This document shows, piece by piece, positions 1-6,804 of a stretch of 12,107 bases of DNA; within the stretch, counting starts at the first letter, position 1, and each line of letters starts with the position of its first letter. Source of the DNA: Betaproteobacteria bacterium (GTDB lineage Bacteria > Pseudomonadota > Gammaproteobacteria > Burkholderiales > SG8-39); NCBI GenBank assembly GCA_005884335.1, contig VBCJ01000142.1:1-12107 (forward strand), read 5' to 3'. Both the position numbers and the translations under genes were made by a program. The notes beneath the pieces were generated by a model. That model saw only the letters and a program-made list of their open reading frames with translations, was not told where the DNA came from and searched no databases.

Positions 1-572
1 TGCACGAAGGCGCGGTCGATCGGCCTGCGGTTCCTCGCCGAGAACTCGGGAAGTTTTTTCTTTCGCTCGGCGAGCGTCGGGCTGCCCTCGCCCGTCCAGA
101 CGAAGGCGTCGAGCGCGAGGCGCGCAACGCGCTCGGGGTGCGCTTGAGCGAAAAGCGCCGCCCGCAGCGCGCCCGAGGAGATTCCGTACACGAGCAGCTT
201 CCGCGCGCCCGAGGTCTTGAGGATGTATTCGCTGCCGGCGGCGAGATCGTCGGCGCCGTTGGGAATGTCGCAGTTGATCGGGCGCGATTTGTCGGAGCGC
301 CCGTAACCCTCGTGGTCCATGCACCAGGTCTCGAAGCCGCGGGCGGTGAACCAGTCCATCACCGAGGAATCGGGGCGCCCGGGGACCTTCAGATCGAAGG
401 TCGGCTGAGAGGCCATCGATGAGCCGTGCGCGAAGAGCACGGTGCCGCGCCGTTGCGCGCCCGCGGCGGGGAGTTTTTGCCAGAGAAACAGCCGGACGTT
501 CTCCTTGCCCTTGCTGATCCAATGCTCCTTTCCCGATTCCGCCGCGCGCGCTTTCGATACCGCCTGCTTCAC
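1..572 (-). CDS. Alpha/beta hydrolase, 3' end cut off by window edge
   Basis: A minus-strand frame stays open from a GTG at 572-570 to the window edge (190 codons visible), so the C-terminus is missing. The start is supported by a Shine-Dalgarno-like AGAGGGAA at 583-576. The product has an alpha/beta hydrolase layout. VLFAHGSS (about residues 45-52) is the oxyanion-hole strand-turn. MDHEGYGRSD (about 85-94) is the usual strand 4 region. YGISSG (about 129-134) is the nucleophile elbow, with Ser132 as likely nucleophile. The acid and histidine of the triad would lie beyond the edge. No signal peptide is visible, so it is probably cytoplasmic. The substrate cannot be told; esterase or C-C hydrolase are both possible. 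It lies 72 bp downstream of the cyclase-FHA gene on the same strand and may be co-transcribed. The family call is firm; the function is open. Confidence 0.8.
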   Translation of the reverse strand, partial: MKQAVSKARAAESGKEHWISKGKENVRLFLWQKLPAAGAQRRGTVLFAHGSSMASQPTFDLKVPGRPDSSVMDWFTARGFETWCMDHEGYGRSDKSRPINCDIPNGADDLAAGSEYILKTSGARKLLVYGISSGALRAALFAQAHPERVARLALDAFVWTGEGSPTLAERKKKLPEFSARNRRPIDRAFV

Positions 573-644
573 GTCTTCCCTCTGGGGAAAATGCGAATTT
601 TAGCACCCGCGCCCGGCACGTCGCGGGACGCTTCGGTCGCGGGC

Positions 645-1559
645 TCACGAACAGTCGAACAGCACCAGCTCGAGCGCCGCGGCGGTCGAGGTGCCGAAGG
701 CGATCCTGCCACGGCCGCGCAGCATGACGCGGTCGCGGCGCAGCAGCACCTCGCGGTCTCCTTCGATCTGCACGTAGGTGCCGTTGGTCGATTCGTCGAT
801 CAGGATGTACTGCACGCCCCTGCGCTCGATGCGCGCGTGCAGGCGCGAAGCGGTCTTCTCGCCCACCACGATATCGCAGGTGGAATCGCGGCCGAGCGAG
901 AGCGCCGTTTTCTCCCGCGGGAATTCCATGGTGCGCTCGCCGACCTCGAGGGTGAGCTTGACTTCCACCCTGGCGCTGGAGGCGAGCCCCGCGAACTGGG
1001 TCGCGTCCTCGGTGTCCCCCCACATCAGCTCGAACACGCGCACCGCGTCGTGCTTGCCCTTGACCTGGATCGCGTCCAGATCGCGCAGGCCCGCGCGTTG
1101 CGCCGCGGGCAAGGCGTTCGCGGTGGCGCCGCTCGTGAGAATCTGCCCCGCCTTGGCGAGCGCGGCGAGGCGCGCCGCGGTGTTGACGCCGTCCCCCCAG
1201 AAATCGCCCTTGTCCTCGAGGACGAGGCCGAAATGAAAGCCGATGCGGATGGCGAGCTTCACGCCCGCGGTCGGAGGCAGGGCGATCACGCGCTGCTGCA
1301 TCTCCCTCGCCGCGTTGCAGGCCGCTTCCGGGTTGTCGAACACCACCATGATCTCGTCGCCTATCGTCTTGACGACCTGGCCCTCGCGGTTCGCGACGAC
1401 TCCGCGGAGCTCGTTGAGGCAGGCCTCGATCGCTTTCGCGGCGGGCTTGTCGCCGAGCAGCTCGTAGAGGGCCGTGCTGCCGCTCACGTCGGCAAAAAGA
1501 ATCGCGCGTTCCTTGGAGATCAGGGTCATCGCAACGGACTGTCGTACCAGCTCGCCCAT
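645..1559 (-). CDS. Class III adenylate cyclase domain fused to C-terminal FHA domain
   Basis: A 304-residue protein, probably soluble. Residues about 17-180 form a class III nucleotidyl cyclase domain. ILFADVSGST holds metal-binding Asp24, KTIGDE holds Lys64 and Asp68, and GDFWGDGVNTAARL holds Asp119, Asn126 and Arg130. By alignment by eye with mammalian adenylate cyclase, Lys64/Asp119 match the adenine-selecting pair and Asn126/Arg130 the transition-state residues. All catalytic positions are therefore present and ATP is the expected substrate. Residues about 200-300 form an FHA domain: LSLGRD (Arg224), ASRLHARI and STNGTYV, the phosphothreonine-binding signature. This suggests cAMP synthesis tied to a phosphoprotein partner, which is inference. 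The start is uncertain: neither this ATG nor an in-frame ATG at 1529 (residue 11) has a clear Shine-Dalgarno. The gene is divergent from the aldehyde dehydrogenase. No sensor or membrane domain is present. Confidence 0.88.
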   Translation of the reverse strand: MGELVRQSVAMTLISKERAILFADVSGSTALYELLGDKPAAKAIEACLNELRGVVANREGQVVKTIGDEIMVVFDNPEAACNAAREMQQRVIALPPTAGVKLAIRIGFHFGLVLEDKGDFWGDGVNTAARLAALAKAGQILTSGATANALPAAQRAGLRDLDAIQVKGKHDAVRVFELMWGDTEDATQFAGLASSARVEVKLTLEVGERTMEFPREKTALSLGRDSTCDIVVGEKTASRLHARIERRGVQYILIDESTNGTYVQIEGDREVLLRRDRVMLRGRGRIAFGTSTAAALELVLFDCS

Positions 1560-1573
1560 TCGAACGCATGGGC

Positions 1574-1620
1574 TTGTTGCATTTTGGTAAAGTATCCCCT
1601 ATTTTCCCGGGACCCGCCAA
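1574..1620. promoter_or_regulatory. Possible overlapping divergent promoters between cyclase and aldehyde dehydrogenase genes
   Basis: The 82-bp intergenic gap holds two weak sigma70-like promoters facing each other. On the plus strand TTGCAT (1577-1582) and TATTTT (1600-1605) are 17 bp apart. On the minus strand TTGGCG (complement of 1615-1620) and GATACT (complement of 1591-1596) are 18 bp apart. Matches to consensus are only 3-4 of 6 per box. If both are real, the two polymerases would compete for the same DNA. The aldehyde dehydrogenase start is supported separately by CGGAGA at 1631-1636. Confidence 0.3.
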
Positions 1621-1641
1621 CGCCCTCCCTCGGAGATTTCC

Positions 1642-3114
1642 ATGACCGCCAACATCAAGGTTGCCGAGCGCAAGTGCTACATCAACGGCCAATTCGTCCG
1701 CAGCGGGAGGCAGTTCGCCAAGATCAACCCGGTCGACGGCACCGTGGTCGCGCAGGTGCACGAAGCCGACCGCGCGATGGTCGACGCGGCCGTGCGCGGG
1801 GCCAGGGCCGCGCTGAAAGGTCCCTGGGGCGGGATGGCGCTGCAGGCGCGCGTCGATCTGCTGCGCAAGATCGCCGAAGGGATCGAAAGGCGCTTCGACG
1901 ATTTCCTGCAGGCCGAGGTCGCCGATACCGGCAAGCCCGTGTCGCTCGCGAGCCATCTCGACATTCCGCGCGGCGCGGCGAACTTCCGCGTCTTCGCGGA
2001 CATCGTGCGCACCTACGGCACGGAGTCCTATCATCTGGACACGCCCGACGGCAAGGGCGCGGTGAACTACGCGATGCGAAAACCGCTCGGCGTGATCGGC
2101 GTGATCGCGCCGTGGAATCTGCCGCTCCTGCTCCTCACCTGGAAGCTCGCCCCCGCGCTTGCCTGCGGGAACACGATCGTGGCGAAGCCCTCGGAAGAAA
2201 CACCGTCCACCGCGACGCTGCTCGCCGAGGTCATGCACGAGGCCGGCGTCCCGGCGGGCGTCTACAACGTGGTGCACGGCTTCGGGCCGGATTCGGCGGG
2301 CGAGTTCATCACCACGCATCCCGGCGTGAACGGAATCACCTTCACCGGGGAAACCACCACCGGCGCCGCGATCATGAAAGCGGTCGCGCCGACGGTGAAG
2401 CCGATTTCCTTCGAGCTGGGCGGCAAGAATCCCGGCATCGTCTTCGCCGACTGCGACTTCGAGGCCGCGGTGGCCGGGATGTCGAACGCGATCTTCTCCA
2501 ACACCGGTCAGGTGTGCCTTGCGCCGGAGCGCGTCTACGTCGAGCGGCCGATCTTCGAGCGCTTCGTCGCTGCGCTGAAAGCCAAGGCCGAAGCCCTGGT
2601 GCTCGGCTTCCCGCAGGACAAGGCCACGAACATGGGGCCGCTGATCTCGAGGCAGCACCGCGAGAAAGTGCTCTCCTATTACGAGCTGGCAAAGAAGGAG
2701 GGCGCGAAGGTCGTCACCGGCGGGGGCGTGCCCAAATTCGGCGATGCGCGCGACTCGGGCGCCTGGATCCAGCCGACGCTCTGGACCGGGCTGCCCGAGA
2801 CCGCGCGCACGGTGAAGGAGGAAATTTTCGGCCCGTGCGCCCACCTCGCCCCGTTCGACAAGGAGGAAGAAGCCGTCGCCATGGCGAACGACACCGTCTA
2901 TGGCCTCGCCTCCACGGTCTGGACCAGCAACCTCGCGCGCGGCCACCGGGTCGGACAGGCGATGGAAGTCGGCATCTCCTGGGTCAACTGCTGGTTCCTG
3001 CGCGACCTGCGCACGCCCTTCGGCGGAGCCAAGCTCTCAGGGATCGGCCGCGAAGGCGGCCTGCACTCGCTCAATTTCTATTCCGAGCCGACCAACATAT
3101 GCGTCAAGCTGTGA
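1642..3114 (+). CDS. nbaE: NAD-dependent aldehyde dehydrogenase, probable 2-aminomuconate 6-semialdehyde dehydrogenase
   Basis: A full-length (490 aa) soluble aldehyde dehydrogenase. Visible motifs are APWNLP (Asn159), FTGETTTG in the NAD-binding region, FELGGKNPG (general base Glu258) and NTGQVCLAPE (nucleophile Cys292). The tail FYSEPTNICVKL is typical of the hydroxymuconate/aminomuconate semialdehyde branch. DIPRGAANF places Arg110 where I recall the substrate-binding arginine of Pseudomonas aminomuconate-semialdehyde dehydrogenase (R120, with N169/E268/C302 there, a constant offset of 10). The dioxygenase that makes the upstream intermediate follows 13 nt later, which favours 2-aminomuconate semialdehyde oxidation to 2-aminomuconate. 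2-Hydroxymuconate semialdehyde is the main alternative substrate. The start ATG has CGGAGA six bases upstream. Family firm, exact substrate inferred from context. Confidence 0.88.
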   Translation: MTANIKVAERKCYINGQFVRSGRQFAKINPVDGTVVAQVHEADRAMVDAAVRGARAALKGPWGGMALQARVDLLRKIAEGIERRFDDFLQAEVADTGKPVSLASHLDIPRGAANFRVFADIVRTYGTESYHLDTPDGKGAVNYAMRKPLGVIGVIAPWNLPLLLLTWKLAPALACGNTIVAKPSEETPSTATLLAEVMHEAGVPAGVYNVVHGFGPDSAGEFITTHPGVNGITFTGETTTGAAIMKAVAPTVKPISFELGGKNPGIVFADCDFEAAVAGMSNAIFSNTGQVCLAPERVYVERPIFERFVAALKAKAEALVLGFPQDKATNMGPLISRQHREKVLSYYELAKKEGAKVVTGGGVPKFGDARDSGAWIQPTLWTGLPETARTVKEEIFGPCAHLAPFDKEEEAVAMANDTVYGLASTVWTSNLARGHRVGQAMEVGISWVNCWFLRDLRTPFGGAKLSGIGREGGLHSLNFYSEPTNICVKL

Positions 3115-3127
3115 GCGCCGCCCCGCC

Positions 3128-3640
3128 GTGCTGAAACCGCTCGATTTCCAGAAATGGATCGAGGAGCACCGGCATCTGCTCAAGCCGCCGGTCGGCAACG
3201 CGCAGATCTGGCAGGACACGGATTTCATCGTCACCGTCGTCGGCGGGCCCAACCGGCGCACCGACTACCACGACGATCCTTACGAGGAATTCTTCTACCA
3301 GATGAAGGGCGATGCTTTTCTCAACGTCATGGAGAACGGCAAGCCCGGGCGATTCGATCTGAAGGAAGGCGCGATCTTCCTTATGCCGCCGCATGTGCGG
3401 CATTCGCCGCAGCGGCCCGAAGCGGGCAGCGTCTGCCTGGTGATCGAGCGCACCCGGCCGGAGGGCGTCAAAGACGGGTTCGAGTGGTATTGCCAGAAAT
3501 GCCACTCCCTGCTGCACCGGGTCGAGGTGCAGTTGAGGAGCATCGTGAAAGACCTTCCGCCGCTTTTCGAGCAGTTCTACGCGAGCAAGGCGCTGCGCAC
3601 CTGCGCGGAGTGCGGCGCCGTTCATCCGGGCAAAGAGTGA
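3128..3640 (+). CDS. nbaC: 3-hydroxyanthranilate 3,4-dioxygenase
   Basis: A 170-residue cupin dioxygenase that opens the ring of 3-hydroxyanthranilate to give 2-amino-3-carboxymuconate semialdehyde in tryptophan/kynurenine or 2-nitrobenzoate catabolism. All active-site residues known from the Cupriavidus enzyme are present with an offset of three. Iron ligands are His48, Glu54 (in DDPYEEFFYQ) and His92 (PPHVRHSPQRPE). Substrate contacts are Arg44, Arg96 and Glu107. The rubredoxin-like second metal site, found in bacterial and not mammalian enzymes, is present as CQKC (122/125) and CAEC (159/162). Length matches the family. The start is a GTG, VLKPLDF, chosen because family N-termini begin here. 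Only a weak GAG lies upstream, so translation probably depends on the preceding gene 13 nt away. No lower-pathway partner follows directly. Confidence 0.95.
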   Translation: MLKPLDFQKWIEEHRHLLKPPVGNAQIWQDTDFIVTVVGGPNRRTDYHDDPYEEFFYQMKGDAFLNVMENGKPGRFDLKEGAIFLMPPHVRHSPQRPEAGSVCLVIERTRPEGVKDGFEWYCQKCHSLLHRVEVQLRSIVKDLPPLFEQFYASKALRTCAECGAVHPGKE

Positions 3641-3656
3641 GGTGTGGACGATTTCA

Positions 3657-3686
3657 TTGACTTTCCGCGTTTCAGTATTGAATACT
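3657..3686 (+). promoter_or_regulatory. Putative sigma70 promoter with palindromic operator-like element
   Basis: In the 99-bp gap before the first lipoprotein gene, TTGACT (3657-3662) is followed after 18 bp by AATACT (3681-3686). The latter is the right arm of a perfect 13-bp palindrome, AGTATTGAATACT (3674-3686). A dyad overlapping a -10 box is a common operator arrangement, but no regulator is encoded nearby, so this is inference. A strong AAGGAGG at 3729-3735 then leads into the ATG at 3740. Confidence 0.4.
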
Positions 3687-3739
3687 TGTCTCGCAAACCG
3701 CGGGGCAGACACCGTTAAGCCGATCGACAAGGAGGCTGG

Positions 3740-4276
3740 ATGCGTTGCGACCCGTCGTTGAATAAGCTTGCGGTGATCGCCGCGGCGCTTGTGCTTGGCG
3801 GTTGCGGCGGCATGCCCAAAAATGCCGAAGAGTTTCGGCAGTTCACGCTCGAACGGACGCGGGTTCTGGGTGCTATGAGCGTGGCCAAGGAAACCTTCGA
3901 GGTCGAGCGCCCTTTCCGGGAGGTGTCATCGACACTTCAAAAGAAGGCCAATGAATGCCTGAAGGTCGTTGTTAGACGGACCGGCACAGACAAATACGGC
4001 TACACTCGGTCCAGTGTTGATACGTTCAAACCCACCTTCATCGCGAGCTCCGGCAAGGCGGAACTTCATGTCCAGCTAAAGCGGAGCGCCGTGGTCGAGG
4101 TGGGGGCTCCGCCCGACGGCGCCTATCGCGTCGTGCTCGACGCCACTCCCGTCGCCGCTAAGCAAACGCGAATCGACATATACACGATGTCCGTAGACGA
4201 CAGCCTGCTCCAAAGGACGCTCCGCGGCTGGGCGCGGGGCGACAACCTGGGTTGCCCGGACTTGACCAAGAGATAA
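3740..4276 (+). CDS. Predicted lipoprotein of unknown function
   Basis: A 178-residue protein with a clear lipoprotein signal peptide. A short N-terminus with Lys9 is followed by the hydrophobic stretch LAVIAAALVLGG and Cys22, giving lipobox LGGC. Residue +2 is Gly, so outer-membrane sorting is plausible. The mature part has no domain I recognise; FEVERPFREV near residues 53-62 followed by predicted mixed alpha/beta sequence is the most distinctive part. It contains two further cysteines (in NECL and LGCPD), which could form a disulphide in the periplasm. The start is fixed by a very strong AAGGAGG four bases upstream of the ATG. It opens a compact plus-strand run; the next gene begins 8 nt after its stop. 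Function unknown. Confidence 0.8.
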   Translation: MRCDPSLNKLAVIAAALVLGGCGGMPKNAEEFRQFTLERTRVLGAMSVAKETFEVERPFREVSSTLQKKANECLKVVVRRTGTDKYGYTRSSVDTFKPTFIASSGKAELHVQLKRSAVVEVGAPPDGAYRVVLDATPVAAKQTRIDIYTMSVDDSLLQRTLRGWARGDNLGCPDLTKR

Positions 4277-4284
4277 CTCGCCCA

Positions 4285-4743
4285 ATGAACCAGCGCATTT
4301 GTGCAGTGCTGCTCGCAGCCAGCCTGTTCGCCAGCTGCTCGGGAATAAAGACATATCCCGATACGCTCCCCAAAAATATGCACGTACGCACCGAAACCAG
4401 CTCGAACGTGCGAGCCGCGCTTCATATCCATCGGGTCGACCCGAACTGCCTGACCGAATATCAGGGGACGGTTCAACTGGATAAGCCCTCGGTCGAGGTC
4501 GGCATACCCGCCGGGCGGATGAGCCTCGTGGCTTTCACTTTTTCGAGCTCCTCCTTCCTGAGAGGATCGAGCAGATCGGTGCGCTCTGACACCCTGCTGA
4601 CAGCCCGCCCCGGCTACACTTACGACGTCAGGGTCAGCTATCTGGACGATATGTACAACGTGGCGATCCGTGAAATCGACCCGCGCCGATCCTCAGGCCG
4701 CGAAATCGAACGCAGGAGCCTGGGAACCTGCGTTCCCTCTTGA
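4285..4743 (+). CDS. Predicted small lipoprotein or exported protein, unknown function
   Basis: A 152-residue product starting MNQRICAVLLAASLF, with Cys18 in FASC as a likely lipidation site. Phe at position -3 makes the lipobox atypical, so ordinary export is an alternative. I chose the ATG at 4285 over an in-frame ATG at 4252. The later start puts the positive charge and hydrophobic core at the extreme N-terminus, as a signal peptide requires, and avoids overlap with the preceding gene. The mature part contains a serine-rich stretch (FTFSSSSFLRGSS) and a tail with GYTYDVRVSYLDD, suggesting a beta-rich domain. No family recognised. Its gene follows the first lipoprotein by 8 nt, so the two are probably co-expressed and may act together in the envelope. 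Confidence 0.7.
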   Translation: MNQRICAVLLAASLFASCSGIKTYPDTLPKNMHVRTETSSNVRAALHIHRVDPNCLTEYQGTVQLDKPSVEVGIPAGRMSLVAFTFSSSSFLRGSSRSVRSDTLLTARPGYTYDVRVSYLDDMYNVAIREIDPRRSSGREIERRSLGTCVPS

Positions 4744-4765
4744 ATCTCCGCCTCAGCGCACACCG

Positions 4766-5836
4766 GTGATCTCGCCGCGCGTCGACGAGCACCGCGAGGC
4801 GGCCCTGCGCGCCGGGCTCAGCTACGTCACCGACGGCCTGGCCGGCATCCGGCGCGAGCGCGCGGGAAAGGGCTGGGTCTTCTACGCACCGGACGGCCAG
4901 CGCATCACGGACAAGGCCGAGCGCAAGCGAATCAACGCCCTCGCGATTCCGCCGGCCTGGACCGACGTCTGGATAAGCCCGGACCCCGAAGGGCACATCC
5001 AGGCGACTGCGCGCGACGCGCGCGGCCGCAAGCAGTATCGCTACCATCCCCTGTACCGCGAGGCGCGCGACAAGTCGAAATTCGGCCGCATGCTCGAGTT
5101 CAGCGAAATCCTCCCCGAGATCCGCGAGCGCGTCGAACGCGATCTGCGCGCGCGCGATCTCACGCGGCGCCAGATCCTCGCCACCGTGGTGATGCTGCTC
5201 GACAAGACGCTGATCCGCGTGGGCAACGACGAGTACGCGCGCGAGAACCGCTCCTTCGGCCTCACCACCCTGCGCGAGCGTCATGTCGAGATCAAGGGCG
5301 CGAAGCTGCTCTTCAGCTTCCGCGGCAAGAGCGGAGTCGATCACACCGTGTCGATCACCGACCGGCGCCTCGCCCGCATCGTACAGCAGTGCCAGGACCT
5401 GCCGGGGCAGGAGCTGTTCAAGTACATCGACACGTCCGGCAAGCGCCAGACCATTTCATCGGACGACGTCAACGCCTATCTTCGCGAGATCACCGGCCGG
5501 GACATCACGGCGAAGGACTTCCGCACGTGGGCGGGCACGATGCTCGCGGCGAGGGAGCTGTTTCTCCTGGGGCCGGCGAAGAGCAAGCGCGAAGCCGAGC
5601 GCAACATGATCCGCGCGATCGACGCCGTGGCGAAGCGCCTCGGCAACACGCGCGCCGTGTGCCGCAAATACTACGTCCACCCCGGACTGGTGCGCGCCTA
5701 TCTGCAGGGGCTCACCGCGCCGCTCGCCCCCGCCGCTCTGCCGAATCGCGTGCGCCGCGAGCATCCCACCGCCGCGCTCAGGCGCGACGAGATCGCGGTG
5801 CTTCAGTTTCTGCAGGAGGACGCGGCGGAGGCGTGA
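4766..5836 (+). CDS. DNA topoisomerase IB (poxvirus/Deinococcus type)
   Basis: A type IB topoisomerase that relaxes supercoils through a 3'-phosphotyrosyl intermediate. From this start it is 356 aa, near the usual size for the small bacterial enzymes. The N-terminal domain has GLSYVTDGLAGIRR, ALAIPPAWTDVWISPD and RGRKQYRYHP. The catalytic domain shows Arg151 (LIRVGN), Lys188 (FRGKSG), Arg253 (KDFRTWAG), Asn294 (LGNTRAV, in the position of the viral histidine as in the Deinococcus enzyme) and the nucleophile in CRKYYVHP, probably Tyr303. All are intact, so activity is expected. The start is uncertain. GTG 4766 avoids overlap; an upstream in-frame GTG at 4670 adds 32 residues but would overlap the lipoprotein gene by 74 bp. 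Neither has a Shine-Dalgarno. Found often as an accessory gene in proteobacteria. Confidence 0.93.
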   Translation: MISPRVDEHREAALRAGLSYVTDGLAGIRRERAGKGWVFYAPDGQRITDKAERKRINALAIPPAWTDVWISPDPEGHIQATARDARGRKQYRYHPLYREARDKSKFGRMLEFSEILPEIRERVERDLRARDLTRRQILATVVMLLDKTLIRVGNDEYARENRSFGLTTLRERHVEIKGAKLLFSFRGKSGVDHTVSITDRRLARIVQQCQDLPGQELFKYIDTSGKRQTISSDDVNAYLREITGRDITAKDFRTWAGTMLAARELFLLGPAKSKREAERNMIRAIDAVAKRLGNTRAVCRKYYVHPGLVRAYLQGLTAPLAPAALPNRVRREHPTAALRRDEIAVLQFLQEDAAEA

Positions 5837-5860
5837 GCCCGCCGGAAATCCTGAGCATCG

Positions 5861-6787
5861 ATGGAATCCACCGCCATATACCGCAAGCCGAAGAAGTGGA
5901 TTGCGGCCGCACTTGGGCTGCTCATCCAGCCTGCAGGAATGCTGTACGTCGCTCGGCCTGGCTGGGCCGCCGCATATTTTGTGCTTGCGCTGATCGTCGT
6001 ACTGGGCAACCTGTTCGTGCTTCGCGAAAGGGAGTCGGCTGGCAACGCCATCGCGCTGATCGTTGCGATAATTTGCGCGATCCATTCCTACCGCCTCGCC
6101 CGAGACTACAGAGCGCTCAAGCGCCCTTGGTACAGCCGCTGGTATGGCTTGGTTGGAATCGTCGCTGCGTTTGCGGCGCTGGCGCTTGGAACTCGCGCTT
6201 TCCTTTTCGAACCGTTCCGCTTTCCGTCCGGATCGATGACTCCATCCATTGAGCCTCGCGCGCATCTGATCGTGAAGAAGTGGGGGTATGGCAATTACGG
6301 AACCTACGGAGTTCACCTCATGAGGACGGGCATGTCATCCGAGGTGCAAAGAGGAGACATCGTCGTCTTCGAGTATCCGGAAGATACAGCCTTGAGCTAT
6401 GCGAAGCGGGTAGTCGGTCTTCCAGGTGACAGAATTTCGTACTACAACAAGCGCCTCTGGATCAACGATCAAGAAGCACCGCTCCGGCCAGTCGGTGACT
6501 ACGTTCACAAGGATCGCCCTATTCGCTCCCTCCAATATCTGGAGCGGCTCGGCGACCGGGAGTACCCTGTCCTCATCGAACCGGATGCGCCTGCTGCTGT
6601 AGCTCTTGTGAAAGCATTTCCTTTTAAGGAACGTTGTGTTTACACCGCGGAAGGCTTGTCTTGCCGGGTACCCGATGGCCACTACTTTGTCTTAGGTGAC
6701 AACCGCGACAACAGCAACGATAGCCGAATTTGGGGATTTGTCCCCGCAAGAAACATCCTCGGCAAGGTACAGTACATACTCCAATAG
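5861..6787 (+). CDS. lepB: Signal peptidase I with four predicted membrane segments
   Basis: A 308-residue inner-membrane serine protease of the Ser/Lys dyad type that removes signal peptides from exported proteins. FRFPSGSM places the nucleophile at Ser125, AKRVVGLPGD the general base at Lys182, and LGDNRDNSNDSR (278-289) is the conserved box E. Four hydrophobic stretches precede the catalytic domain (about 13-31, 35-53, 62-77 and 96-116), against two in E. coli LepB, so it has an enlarged membrane anchor. Cys259 and Cys268 flank a short loop and may pair. The stretch looks less GC-rich than the topoisomerase gene before it, which hints at a different origin. It sits just before two genes whose products need signal cleavage. 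A housekeeping lepB linked to lepA/rnc is expected elsewhere, so this is probably a second copy. Confidence 0.93.
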   Translation: MESTAIYRKPKKWIAAALGLLIQPAGMLYVARPGWAAAYFVLALIVVLGNLFVLRERESAGNAIALIVAIICAIHSYRLARDYRALKRPWYSRWYGLVGIVAAFAALALGTRAFLFEPFRFPSGSMTPSIEPRAHLIVKKWGYGNYGTYGVHLMRTGMSSEVQRGDIVVFEYPEDTALSYAKRVVGLPGDRISYYNKRLWINDQEAPLRPVGDYVHKDRPIRSLQYLERLGDREYPVLIEPDAPAAVALVKAFPFKERCVYTAEGLSCRVPDGHYFVLGDNRDNSNDSRIWGFVPARNILGKVQYILQ

Positions 6788-6792
6788 CATCC

Positions 6793-6800
6793 AAGAGGAA
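6793..6800 (+). promoter_or_regulatory. Shine-Dalgarno fixing the start of the secreted hydrolase
   Basis: AAGAGGAA ends five bases before the GTG at 6805. The frame is open further upstream to an ATG at 6730, but that start would overlap the signal peptidase gene by 58 bp and bury the signal peptide behind 25 residues. The GTG is therefore preferred. Confidence 0.65.
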
Positions 6801-6804
6801 CTTC

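Noticed and set aside
606..627. CCCGCG/CGCGGG inverted repeat between cyclase and hydrolase genes as a terminator
   Set aside because: The stem is only 6 bp with a 10-nt loop and no T-run follows on the minus strand. Not convincing as a terminator.
426..3134. A 902-codon plus-strand open frame
   Set aside because: It runs antisense through the cyclase-FHA gene and then out of frame through the dehydrogenase. Its composition is dominated by Arg, Ala and Gly with no domain. It is a shadow produced by high-GC codon structure.
3104..3730. Minus-strand 208-codon frame opposite the dioxygenase
   Set aside because: It is the mirror of a protein with every known catalytic residue; no independent coding evidence.
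5389..6252. Plus-strand 287-codon frame across the topoisomerase and signal peptidase genes
   Set aside because: It overlaps two genes with complete catalytic motifs in another frame and encodes no recognisable domain.
5456..6316. Minus-strand 286-codon frame opposite the topoisomerase and signal peptidase
   Set aside because: Antisense to two clear genes, with no domain and no ribosome binding site noted.
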